Source: Galeopsis tetrahit
Lineage: Eukaryota; Streptophyta; Magnoliopsida; Lamiales; Lamiaceae
Length of the DNA stretch: 64,000 nucleotides
Assembly: GCA_963675135.1 (NCBI GenBank)
Contig: OY776129.1
Span: 40,464,141-40,528,140, forward strand
Direction: 5' to 3'
In this document: positions 45,742 to 57,015 of the stretch, piece by piece
Position numbering within the stretch: the first letter of the stretch is position 1
Layout of the letters: every line of letters begins with the position of its first letter
Made by a program: the position numbers and the translations under genes
The notes under the pieces: generated by a model
The model's database searches: none
What the model was told of the DNA's origin: nothing
The model's input: the letters and a program-made list of their open reading frames with translations, nothing else

Positions 45742-45872
45742 CAACTTGAGACAATTCAAAACCTTGGCTGCTGAAGCACTAAGGAAGAATAAGAAGCTTA
45801 ACGAAACTTCTCTTCGATAAAACAAACCGATTCATGCTACTTTCAGTAAGGGGAGTAAACACTATAGTCTAC
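45742..45872 (-). other. Predicted 5' UTR exon of the DUF3527 gene
   Basis: On the minus strand, TTTCTTGCAG precedes 45872 and GTAAGTAAC follows 45742, good acceptor and donor sites 131 nt apart. It is followed by an acceptor (TGTTCCAG) six bases or so before the coding ATG. Splicing is predicted from sites only. Confidence 0.5.
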
Positions 45873-46818
45873 CTGCAAGAAATCATTAAGATTAACAACA
45901 CATAGGCCCCAGTTTCCAAATTTCAAATATTATCAAACAAAGGCTATACTTGCAGATTCTAGTATAGTGTATGTTGCCAAATTATGTACAAGTAAAAAGC
46001 AGCACAAAGGACAGCTTTCGACGTGTAGACAGCAGTAAATCCAAAGTGAAATCAGAGGTGGTCCTAAGTACTCACAAGTGGAATGACCGTTGAGGATAAG
46101 GTAACATGTCTCGTAGTCTAATTCAAAAGATGAACTTGTATAAAGACAGCAATTCACAGATGCCCAAAATTCTTGAATTTCAAATTTTTTTTAACAGTTG
46201 ACTCTTTCACTGGCCTATTAGGTAAAACAAAACAAAGCAAAGATGAAATTAGAGTGAAGGAAAAGGGGTTAAAAGTTTGAAGAGCATTATAGCTTTAAAC
46301 AGCCCAAAAGCATATCTTTTACCCCACCCCACCAACCCCACACAGAGATGAAGAAAAACAGAACAAGAGGGCTGAATTGAAAACTGTAGAATGTAATAAT
46401 GGAAGAAAAATCATGGCTTAATACAACACTTTGCAGCTGCTAAATTTGCTTCAGAATGCAGAAACCCATAAGCTTAAATTTGTAAACGTAGCGTGAAAAG
46501 GAAAAGAAAAGCCACCAAACAAACAAAACTTCTCACCTAATTTAAAACCACAATGGCGTAATCAAGAAACCCCAGAATGAAGAAGCAAAAGCGTGTCGGT
46601 GGAAAAATAAGACAAGAGAATAATGTGGAATCGAGGGAATCAAGAAGGACTTTTGAAGTTGTGGGCGAGGGCTCCAAAGCAAAAGCAAGTGTGGGAAAGG
46701 GATCGGAGGGTGGAAAATGGAGGAGTAATACGCGGGAGGTCAAATCGGAGAGGCTCCGGTGGAGGGCCCCACTACTACTAGGCTTTCTTTCTTTCTTTCT
46801 TGGGGTGATTGCAAAAGC

Positions 46819-46820
<2 letters not shown>

Positions 46821-46862
<42 letters not shown>
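46821..46862. repeat. (CT)21 microsatellite, likely in the DUF3527 promoter or 5' UTR
   Basis: An uninterrupted CT run on the plus strand, equal to (GA)21 on the minus strand, lies about 280 bases upstream of the predicted first-exon donor at 46537. GA tracts of this kind are common near plant transcription starts. Confidence 0.95.
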
Positions 46863-46865
<3 letters not shown>

Positions 46866-47048
46866 GAAAGTTGCTCAGCATTAAAATCAAGAATTCCTCT
46901 ATGAAACCAAACAATTATTATATGACAGCTACGGCAGAGTCCTTTAAATTCGATATTGAATTGGACGACTAACTGAATTGTTTGCCTACTTAATAGTAAT
47001 CACTACTCCATTTTTTGTATCTAAGTGCATAAAATCTTTGCTATATTT

Positions 47049-47323
47049 TAGAGTTGTAATTCGGGTGGAGTCGAGCCCCTGAAGTTCGAGTTCGATTCGA
47101 TAACATTAACGAGATAAGAAATGAGTTTGACTCGACTTGTTAATGAGTCTAACGAACCGAGCTTAATGGAATTAGAAGAAAAAAAAAATTAGATATCGTG
47201 TCTAATGAGTCAAGCTCGAGCCGGCTCGTTAGTAAATCGAGTATCTAACGAGCTCGAGTTCGGCTCATTTAACAAACGAGTTGAGTCGAGCTCACGAGTA
47301 GCTCGGTTCGTTTAACAGCTATA
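47049..47323. mobile_element. hAT-like MITE with GAGCTCG-rich ends
   Basis: The ends TAGAGTTGTAATTCG and, inverted, TATAGCTGTTAAACG are similar over the first nine bases, and the interior is built of GAGTCGAGCTC-type repeats typical of a widespread hAT-related plant MITE. The flanks CTATATTT and ACATATTA match only at 5 of 8 positions, so the duplication is weak. Confidence 0.45.
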
Positions 47324-50300
47324 ACATATTAGATTCAGGTTAAAATTGTCGTTTAATTACACTAGCTGAATGCATAGAAATGTAACCTAAGTTCATATGT
47401 ATTTTGTACCTGATTATGATTCATTAAAGGGTTTATGATTGTTGAATATTATGTTTAGTGATCAATTGTGTATGAGAAATTTAACATCACTTGTTTTTTT
47501 TAACGAGTTCACCATAATTATATAGGCTTATTTATATAAAATCATATAACTCTAAAAGAAAAAATTTATGATTAAATTAAAACTAAGTATGAAATTTGTT
47601 CTGCATGTTAATTAAATACAACATAAGCAATTAGGAATACGATCATTTATTTTCCCATTATTAGAAGAAATTCATAGCATGGTTGTGAACAATTTTTACC
47701 TCTCGGCCAACAACTATAATTGGAATTATGTTTTAAATAAGGAAACACATGACAAAAAAGTAGTGCATTATTTTTAAGCTTCTACAGTATACTTTTTTTT
47801 TTTTTTAACAAACGCTTATAGAGAATACATAAAAATCCTCTTAAACACAAATTCTAAATTATTAGAATTATGAGGTTGGTTTGTTTCTTCATTTGTGTAT
47901 AAATAAATAGAGACACGATTGGGCTTAGCCGTTAGGAGGTGTAATTTGTTGTCTTTTATTTTATGGAGTACTAGTAGTATAGTATAGGAGTATAGTAATA
48001 TTATTTTAATTTAATTTTGGCTTTTCCCAAATTCCAACACATGGTCCTATGAAACAGGGGCATTAAAAAGGGGCGGTGATGATGGGGTCAACCAAATAAT
48101 TATACTCTAATAAATATATACAAATATACTATACTCCTATATCATATATGAAGAGAAAATCATCATTACATACCATGTTAATGTTGCTGTTCTCTATTAA
48201 CTTACTGTATGTATCATCAAGTATATAATTGAAGGCTAACAACTGGGACTGACTCATCAAACAATTTCCCAGCTTTATCACAAATGTACAAAGCGGAGCA
48301 AAACTCCTTTTTTATTCCAAAAGTTACTCATAATTTCTTAAAAATAAAATTATTCCATAAACAGTTATGATTATTAGATTTAATACTTTTTTTTTTTTGA
48401 GGGGTTTTCTTTTTCTATATGTGCAAGTCATGTGAAAGGAGTAACAAAATATGCAACCACCCCCAAAATTGAAAGAGTCAGTGCACGAGATTAGCGGATG
48501 AACGAACTTAGTTGGCTCTTATAATTAGTCTAAAGTCGTAATCTAAATACTTATTTAATGTCTCTACGGGAAATTGTTCAAAATACATTTTGCCCAAATG
48601 TTCCTGGTCTCTATATGACAGAATAAACAACCTCCCGTGATGGTACTCACAACCAATCATTCCATATTTTGTGCAATGACAAGATGACATGAAATGGGTA
48701 ACATGATAAAAGATTGGCACTCAAAGTTACACTTTCGCAAACTTCCCTATATTTTTTCTGGACTCTCAAATTAGTTAATAAAGCATTACACTTTACAGCC
48801 TTTTCCAAAAAAAAAAAAAAAAGTTATTGCATTTACTTTAATCCCAAATGCCTTCAGTAAGAATTGTAGCTCAGACAAAAAACCCTAACGAGCAGCAGAG
48901 GTTAACAAAGTAGGATATGATTCAAACAAACGAGTACAGAAATGCAACATCAGATGGGATGAGGGTAGAAAATTTGTGAATTCATTAAAACAATGGTCAC
49001 ACTTATCATGTGGTCTTGTCTGTTTTTGAAGAGCAGAAATGAAGATTCTTGTTATTTGTGTGACCCAAACAAAAAGCACACATAAACTTGTATCTACCAA
49101 CAAAGTCATCATCAATCAGGTCATAATTGATTTAAAGGGAGAAAAATCATGAGTAAAATATCCATCTCTGTCACAAAACCACTTCTTCATTCACCCACAA
49201 AACACAACCTGCCAACCAAAATATGTTTGAATCAGAAAAGGGTTTGCAAAAGCTCAATTCATATACAACAATCCAGGACAGATAAGGTGAAGAAATCAAG
49301 GACATTTTGTATTAGGATATTTTGAAATCCATATAAAAGACAGGAAAAACAAACATTAGATCATGGTGATTGATTTCACATTTATAATAAGACAAAATTA
49401 TCCAGACATGAACAACGCTATCATATATTAGAAGTTGTTAATTCCAAGTACACAGAGGGGCTTCCGTCCCAAACAGACAACAGACAGCAATTGTTTTATA
49501 GGATAGATAAAATTTGATAAACAGTGTAAGCACTAAGCATCACTCGACCATTCAGTTAACCCTCCAAATAAAGTCTAAGGCCAGCACCTCCTGAAATCCT
49601 TTTTTTATAAGGACTAGTAGAATAATAGGGTTTAATGGAATGTCATCATAACGCCTAGGGCTGGGTCAAGCCTACCCGTTGTTTACAAGTTTCACTGAGT
49701 TTTGTTCCTGTTTTAGCAAACTTTAGAGTTGGGATAACTTCGAGTGGGTTGCATTTAGATTGTTCTGTCCAATTTTATATATTGGTAAATAGCAAAAAAG
49801 AAAAGAAAAAAAAAGCTCAAGCCAGAAACAAGGGTCGTTAACATTTGGAAGTTATTTTAATCAAGAATATTGCTATTCACAATTTTATATAGTCAAACAA
49901 TATTGAAAACTCAACTATACCAAGACACCTAGTTCCACTCTCACAGACAACAACTGAGTTCTACTGACTTATCCAATCATAATTTCCTTTCAACCAACCT
50001 GTCCAATGAAGAGAACTCATGCTCTCAATCCCACATATAATTTTATGTAGGGATGAACCTGAACGAAAGAGGATATCATGAACATTATTATAGTTTTTCA
50101 TATAATAATGCACTCCCTTTATGTCCACCATACCGCAAATTTAAAATAATGAAATATGTGTACCAAAGGAAACGAAAATCAAGAAGAACAAAATTTCGCC
50201 GCTGTTGGTTTCATATGTGAGAAGCATCATATACTAGGATTAAGTAATCCAAATCTGAATTTAATTAGTACTTTTACTCATATGTGAGAGCCATCATACA

Positions 50301-50963
50301 TTAGGATACAAGTAATCAAAATCGGATTTTTACAGATAGCATCCAAAAGGGGAAACCAAAATGCAGGCTTGAATTAGGTTGCCTCATAAACATTAAAGTA
50401 GAGATCAACAAGCTCCAAATGAACTTATCGCACCACATTGATGAGAGACTTTTTTCAGGAAATTTAGTTTCCACATTATTTACAACGTTTAATGAACCTA
50501 TGTTGGGGATAGGTTATTAAAAGGAAAAAAGGGTGATGGTGTGAGTTCTTATGTACAACCAGCTCTGCTCTACAGTAGTAAGTAAATTGTAGAAAACCTA
50601 TTTTCTCAGTGAAATTGTGGAAGAGAAAGGACGAAATGATGTTTTAAAAGTCATATTAACAACAACTGAAACTCAGTTAAACAAACTACCATATACCCAG
50701 ATAGTTTAACCAGCAGACAAATCCAGAATTTATTAAATAAACCTTACAATTGACTCCGACTCACTACACATTTTGAAAAATCGCACATAGCAAAATAATC
50801 AACAAATCTGAATCTACTGCAAATTACAAAAGAAACAACCAGGTTACAGTACTAATTTACAATCCGTATAACCAAATTCATAAATAGAACCAAAAGCAGA
50901 CACAGATCTCCGATCAATAAAAATGTTGCTAGGGTTTGAAACCAAAGGGAGAGAAACTTACTA
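47324..50963. other. Intergenic, no gene seen
   Basis: AT-rich with short ORFs (for example minus-strand 48508-48720 and 48885-49115) that match no family I know. A T-run followed by GAGGGGTTTTC at 48387-48407 is the inverted counterpart of the retroposon tail at 29495-29523. The end next to 50963 should contain the 3' UTR of the ATP synthase subunit gene. Confidence 0.4.
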
Positions 50964-51234
50964 CTATTTGTGCCTCTGCACAAATTTTGAGTTCTTGGCG
51001 TCCTCCTCTGCAATAAAAATTCGATCAGTCATGGAAAATCAACAAATCTATGAACGAAAAGCGGAAAAAAAGGGGTCGAATGCGGTTGGGGGTGAGAGTA
51101 GAACAAAACGAACCTGTGAGGCCGAGGGAGAACTTAGTGATAATGGTTCCGGTAACTGCAAATCCGATAAGGAAAGGCCAGCACCGATTCCATTCTCTCT
51201 TGAAAAACACTGGCCACGGATCGAATTTCCTCAT
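50964..51234 (-). CDS. Mitochondrial ATP synthase 6-kDa subunit
   Basis: Tiny plant-specific subunit of the mitochondrial F1Fo-ATP synthase membrane part. Two exons on the minus strand, 51234-51114 and 51007-50964, joined across a 106-bp GT-AG intron in phase 1, give 54 residues, the normal family size. The N-terminus MRKFDPWPVFFKREWNRCWP is nearly invariant in the family. A single hydrophobic helix (FLIGFAVTGTIITKF, about residues 21-35) follows, then the conserved tail EEDAKNSKFVQRHK encoded mostly by exon 2. The short second exon makes the gene easy to miss by ORF length. It matches the Arabidopsis At3g46430/At5g59613 pair as I remember them. Confidence 0.95.
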
Positions 51235-52829
51235 TGCTTCTACTCTCTCTCTCTCTCTCTACGAAATATCAAATCGGAAATGTTGTAATGAGGAGTAAAA
51301 GGGATCTGCTGTGTGGTTATATTGGGCGACCTGGTTACTAAATGGGCTTGGCCCAGTTATCGTAGTATTTACTTATAACTTTTTTTTTTTTTTTTAATTA
51401 ATACAAAATTCCTCAAAACCTAATTTAAATGCATTACTACTGTATTATTTTCACTGTTAACATTAAGGTTTAGAAAATGTGAGGTTATTTAGTCGAGTAG
51501 TATTAAGCTCGAGCCGACTCAATTGATATATTCAAATAAATTTTATAAGCTCGGACTCAACTCTACAAGAAATTTGAGTTTTAATCGACTCGATTATCTG
51601 TATAATTTTATAAAATTAAATATAAAATATATTTTTTCTAATATAAATAATAATAAAAAAATTGAGCTCAATTTGATTCGATTACTTGTATATAATATAA
51701 ATTATATAATCTATATGTGCATCAGTACTGTTAGTACAATTTTAATTTAACTTTTAACTTATTTCTAATAATTACCTTTTAATAAATTGGTAGGAATGAA
51801 GAAAAAAATCATTTTTCTTTGAATTTTATCGCCATATTGTGAATTTTTTTTTTTTTTTTTTAAAGTGTATTTATACTATCTAACAGATGAATTTTGGCCG
51901 AGTAATAAGATCTGAAATTTTGACCATTTTGCGTAGGATCTCTACCCTAACCTAACTAACAAAAATAGTTAAATAAGTTTTGATTTATTAAATTTTGTTT
52001 TCTTCGTCTTTTGCTTATGACATAATAATACGTACGAAATTCTTTATTTTGTATTCGTATTGAGACTTTTTATTTAATTTTGATGATATGTGCACAACTG
52101 AATAAATATGCTTGTTGATGAAGGGGGTTTTTCCTTCAACAACCCCTATTTTTTTTAATCACATTCCTACTTTCAAAATAGAATAAATATGCTCCACAAC
52201 TAATAAAATGAGATAAAAAAATTAAAAAAATCTTTTCTGTAAATAAAAGCAAGTCGTTGATCAGCTAATACAAGAACATGAAAATCATGAGGGATTTTAT
52301 CGATTCAGTCGTTTTTTTCAGAAGGGGCCAGCTCTTGATATGAAGCAAACAAATGAGAGTGATGAATATCAAATCAAATCCATCAATTCAATTTCTCCAA
52401 TCTAAACAAATACCAAAATAAAGTTGATGCTATGGATTTCAAATCCTTGGATTCAATAAGCACCAATAGAACAGGAAACCAAAGCTGGCTACAGAGCTTT
52501 ATATTATTAATCGTCCTAATATTTGCAGCATTAGTGAGAACACTAAGGCTTACAAGCATTACATCATATGATAGAAGAACGCAAATCATAAAGTCCCACT
52601 ACGATTAAGACATCAAAAAACTATGACTGGAAACTAGATATTGATATCAGCACCGTCAATGATGGAAAAATAGATTGCTCTTCGAAGATGTCTCCATTCA
52701 ATTGGATGAACAAACGCATAATCTAACATAACCCTATAACAATCAAAGTTTATGAGAAACTCAGCTCATACAATTTGCATCTACGATATCCTAGTTGCGA
52801 AGGACTTTACCTTATCATGGCAAAATTAC
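51235..52829. other. Intergenic, with a degraded GAGCTCG-type repeat
   Basis: Contains the ATP synthase subunit promoter at its left end. From about 51490 to 51710 there are TCGAGTAG, AAGCTCGAGCCGACTC and TTGAGCTCAATTTGATTCG stretches like the hAT-related MITE at 47049, but without recognisable ends. No gene was seen. Confidence 0.4.
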
Positions 52830-55560
52830 TCATGCAACAATTTCCAACTCTTCTTTTGAGGAGGCACTTTCTTCTATTCTTTTAGGGATAGGGATGTATT
52901 TCCAGCAGCGCTTGTGAACCCCACTTATTTTCTTGGGGGCATCTGCAACTGCACCTGCAATAAGTTGAATTTGTTTGATATTTTTTAATGAATATACACA
53001 TAATATTCAGTATGAATTGAGAACAAAAAAATGATTGGCAATAACTGTGGATGACATACGGTTGTTTTTCTAATTAAGAATTCCGGCTCAGAACAATCGC
53101 ATAACACACTTATTTTTTTTATTTTTTGATAAGAAACAATAATTTATTGATGAAACTGAAAGTACAAGGGACGATGGATCCCTAAGGAAAATACAGACAA
53201 GTACAACAAAATGAGATTAAAAGACTATTCGGGGAAAACACTTATGGCCAGATGCCCATAGGGCAACTCTATATTTAACCCTACCCCACACATAACGCAC
53301 ATCTCGATCTTGACTTGGAATATCAAACTGGCAAAAGGGTTATCTTCTTGACAGATCATGTTAGCACACAGGGTACCAGCAAGATTAACACCTTATAACG
53401 CCAGTTGGGTCCAGTTCCCTAGTTTATACTATCACACCTTACATACTTCAGGTAATGTTTATTTGAGGTTTTAAAAACTGGTTTAAGGATTTGAAAACCT
53501 AAATCCGGTTCTACTTCGGGATTTTGAAATCCAGTTTTAAAAAACCACCACTACAACACCTATAAACATACTATTACAATTTCCAATAAAATCAATTCTT
53601 TCTCCTTACACTTTAATATGTTTAAATCATAATTTACATCATACAATCATGCCCAACAAGAATATAATAATGCAACACATTAACTCTTACACATTGATTT
53701 GACATAAAGTTAAGTCTCACCCTACTTAGAATCCCAAAACACACACCTTACTAATTACCAGGACTTAAAAATCCCCTAAATTTCAAAAACCACTATAAAC
53801 CCAAAACATAAACAGTGATTAGTGCTTCAAGGATACAAACATATAGACTAACTTCTTTACAGATATATCCAGAGCTACATGATTTGGCTAGTGGCTACGG
53901 TAGGTAACGACCTTGCAACACATGCCAACACAATTCATGCTGCTCAAGGTGATAGATTAAAGATTATTCACTGTTACATATAAAAGAAGGGGGAAGAGAC
54001 CAGCTGGTTAAGGCTGGGCCGTGGGCCTTTTGGGTAATTAGTATTCAGTATTAGTGGCCATATAGGCATATAGTGGCTGTTATCAGTTAGTAGATAGTGT
54101 TATGTTTAGTAGTTAGTAGCAGTTATGTTCTTTACTTTACTGAGGGAATAGTCTATAAATAGCTGGTCCTTGTGTTTAGAAGGGGATGTTGAATAATATT
54201 GAATTGATTCGGCTTCGGCGGATTATATTCGATTAATGTTCAGATTGTGTTCTTCTTGTGTTCTAGCATTCTTGGATAGTCTTTCTGCTAACATTCACAT
54301 TGTTCAAGATCACACTTGGCTGCTGCAACTTAAACAGGATTCTAAGAAATTTGAATTTTTCACAAAAGAATTTACGCAGAACGATCCCAAAGTGACAGGA
54401 ATGGATGTAATACTAGTTGGTTCAGAAATATATTATAACAACTAAATCTATGTATATACAGAATCTAAAGCTACAGTTCTAGAAAAGCAAATCTTCTTGC
54501 ACAAAGGTACTTTTATCCAAGGCCAAGATCTGATCAAAATTGTCTTGATGCTTCACATATCTATCAAATAATGTGATGTGCAGGTTACATTTCATCTTCT
54601 TGAGTTTAAAATAATTAGAATATTTCTAGAGTCTTCAAAGTTTACTATTTAATACTACCAAGCATGCATTCTAAAATAGAATTTTTTAAAATAAGAAGTA
54701 GAAGAGAGCACTTGTCCAATTGCCTAGTAAAATTGATTTAGAACATCTAGTAAACTAAATAAAATCAGAACACTAAATTGGTTCTGAATATAAATCAGAA
54801 GTGCACTATCTCCCTAGAACATCACATTTGAAAGCTGAGCGGTCACATTTGCCCTGCCACTGTAGGGATGAAATACATTCACCATGAATAAATGAAATCA
54901 ATCATAAAAGCAATTGTTAAATCCAAAGGAAAAATTTTCATAACCAAAACTAATGCAAAGAATAAGATATGTAATCCCAATATCAGGCTAATTACCATTT
55001 TTATGAGCAACCCCCCAAGCCTTTCCATGCCTTCCATCCTGCAAAATCGTAAAAATACAAAACTCAATAATGAAAAAGCAATCACAAATCCAAGAATATA
55101 AATTAAAACCCTCTTGTAGCTTCAGGAAACTGACAGTGTAACATAACCAAAAAAACAGTAAAAATTAATATGCAAAAGATCAACCTAAGATGCATAGTGC
55201 TCATAAACCCATATAAATCAGCACGTACATGAACTGAAATAACACAATCTAAAAGAGATCAAATATTACTTTGTAGAGATTGATTTTAGTAATCTGATAA
55301 GAAAGCCCATTCCAGTGAGATTTAGCCATGTGATAGCCAATACCCCAGTTGGGTAGAAACTGGGCCACCTCGATCAGATTCTTCTTCTTCTTCCGCTTTG
55401 GCTTCTTGGCTCCGCCGTCCGCAGCCTCGGTTCCGGCGGAACTGGTAGTAGGTGTGGTTGTGCTAAGATTGCGTAGAAAGCTGAATGAGATTCTGAGGAG
55501 GGAAGAAGATTTTCCGATTGTGGATGACGATGCCGTTTTGGCAACGAGAGCAGTCGCCAT
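52830..55560 (-). CDS. Mitochondrial small ribosomal subunit protein S34-like (mS34)
   Basis: Component of the mitochondrial ribosome small subunit. Three exons on the minus strand: 55560-55270, 55038-54996 and 52954-52830, with GT-AG borders and phases 0 and 1, for 152 residues. Residues 1-45 are Ser/Thr/Arg-rich without acidic residues before the Glu at about 45, like a mitochondrial presequence. A Lys/Arg-rich stretch (KKPKRKKKKN) leads to the conserved core EVAQFLPNWGIGYHMAKSHW, then LSYQITKINLYK, DGRHGKAWG and KKISGVHKRCWKYI, matching S34 proteins. Exon 2 is only 43 nt. The 2,041-bp second intron has been enlarged by a LINE tail, a MITE relative and a solo LTR, all listed separately. The start codon lies 87 bp from the MULE at 55648. 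Assignment rests on motif memory, not a search. Confidence 0.88.
53105..53400 (-). mobile_element. LINE 3'-end fragment in the mS34 intron
   Basis: On the plus strand the A-tail appears as TTATTTTTTTTATTTTTTGA (53110 on), next to TAAGAAACAATAATTTATTG, which in minus orientation is the ATCAAAAAATAAAA-type end of plant L1 LINEs. Further along, the minus strand has a short LWASGHKCFPR-like reading frame, as at the end of ORF2. The 5' end is truncated and its target duplication was not resolved. Confidence 0.5.
53450..53822. mobile_element. Diverged relative of the DUF3527-intron MITE
   Basis: Shares CTAAATCCGGTTCTACTT, GATTTTGAAATC and TCTCCTTACACTTTAATAT blocks, in the same order, with the MITE at 43063-43276. 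The ends (GGTAATGTTTATTTGAGG and inverted CACTGTTTATGTTTTGGG) are less well matched and the flanking duplication is decayed. Confidence 0.55.
53972..54293. mobile_element. Solo LTR in the mS34 intron
   Basis: Starts TGTTACATAT and ends TGCTAACA, so the termini are TGTTA...TAACA. It is flanked by TTCAC at 53967-53971 and 54294-54298, a perfect 5-bp target duplication. A TATA-like box (CTATAAATAG, about 54152) lies past the middle. At 322 bp it is short for an LTR, and no internal region exists, so it arose by LTR-LTR recombination or belongs to a TRIM-like family. Confidence 0.78.
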
Positions 55561-55647
55561 TTCCGGGGATCTCTGCGCTGCGGCCTGCTTAAATCTTTCT
55601 GCCTAGGGTTAAAACCCTATGTATCAGTATGAGTATGTTTTTTTCTT

Positions 55648-56649
55648 GGGCGCGCACCAGACTTTTTTTTTTATTCTACATGTCATGTGAAATGTCACAT
55701 ATACCCTTCGTGTGAAATTTTATAAGAAAACGAGGATGAGTACACCCACCTATTCCATTTATGTCAAAATCATCACCACTCACCAACTTCATCAAAACAA
55801 CCATCATTCTTCAATTAAAAAATAAAAAATTTTAAGACATGTATTTCGAGATTTTTTAGGTGAATATAATTATGATGTCCGAAATATTTTTACAAACAAA
55901 CTCAATTTGTGCGAAAAACATTCCCGAACATCATTTGTCCAAAAAAAACTACGAAAAAAAATTGAATGGAGAAATCGAAGAGCAAGAAATTTTGTTCCAA
56001 ATCGGAAAAAAATTGAGAACCTACTAGATCTGTAATGTTTCAAAAATTTGTCCAAATGTTTCAAAAAATTTTGATTTGCCTCTCGTCACAAAAATTTCCA
56101 TAAAATTTGGAAAAGATTATTTGTAAAAACTAAAAACCCTAATACAAAAAATTCAATTTTTTTTTTTTTTTTTTTACAAATTTCAAAACCCTAATTTTAA
56201 AATTAGATCTGTAAAATACTTACCTTCAAACGTTGCGGCGGCGATGGCATAGGAGAGGTGGGCGACGGCTTTCATGGAGAGGAGGTGGGAGGCGGCGGCG
56301 GCTGCTGGAAGGGAAGAGGGCTGCGAACGGCCGCGGCGGAGGGGAGGAGCAGGAATGGCCGCTGCGAAGGGGAGGGAAGTGGCCGACGCAGGCGGCGAAG
56401 GTGGCGAACGCGGACGGCGGCGGGAAGGGGTGCGCACGGCGGCGACGAGTGTGAGGAGGAGGTGAGGCGATTTCTGTAGGCTGAATTTTTGGAATGGAGA
56501 GAAGAGTGTGTGTGAGGGTGGGTGTACCTCAAATTAGGTTTTAAGAGAGAACAAGGGAAATGTAGGCATTTTCACGTGGGTGTCCTCATCCCATGATGTG
56601 TGTACTCATCCTGAGGGTGTCCTGTTGGTGGGTGTCTATAACCGCGCCC
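55648..56649. mobile_element. Pack-MULE candidate carrying a GC-rich exon-like insert
   Basis: The ends GGGCGCGCACCAG and, inverted, GGGCGCGGTTATAGAC share GGGCGCG. Both sub-terminal regions carry AGGATGAGTACACMCA-type sequence in inverted orientation. Flanks TTTTTTCTT (55639-55647) and TTTATTCTT (56650-56658) match at 8 of 9 bases, a MULE-type duplication. The interior at 56224-56470 is strikingly GC-rich in an AT-rich region and, on the minus strand, forms an 80-residue open frame ending at a consensus donor (GAAG then GTAAGTATT). This is the pattern of a MULE that captured part of a host gene. The 1,002-bp element ends 87 bp from the mS34 start codon, so it occupies that gene's promoter. 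Confidence 0.6.
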
Positions 56650-57015
56650 TTTATTCTTATTGTTAGGGAGTGAAACAATTTAGTTTGGTTTCAAACTATC
56701 TTTATTTTATTTTTTTACTACCATTATTAAACTTCCTATATATTTTTAATGCTTTTTTTTTTTTTTTAAGATTTGACATCGTTTTACATAAATTTTCATA
56801 TTTTTAAATATTTGAATTTCAAATTCTATTTTTTACTCCTTGTCTTTTTTTTTTTAATGACCAAGTCTAATAATTACATTCTACATTGTAAAACTATAAT
56901 TAGGAATTAAAGTCACATTTGGTTTGTTTGATTGGGTTGGAAAGATTGATTTGTCCCTACAATTTTTATGTTTGGTTTGCTGCATTGTGACTAATGTTGG
57001 GTTATATTATTTTTT

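Noticed and set aside
46577..46972. 131-codon plus-strand ORF spanning the CT microsatellite
   Set aside because: Much of it is the translated (CT)n repeat (LSLSLS), and the region is better explained as promoter or 5' UTR of the minus-strand DUF3527 gene.
48508..49115. Two short minus-strand ORFs downstream of the ATP synthase subunit gene
   Set aside because: No recognisable domain and no consensus splice links to the gene; could at most be 3' UTR or a non-coding transcript.
56233..56479. Overlapping plus-strand Gly/Arg-rich ORFs in the GC-rich patch
   Set aside because: Open in several frames only because of GC richness. The minus strand has the plausible splice donor, so these are shadows.
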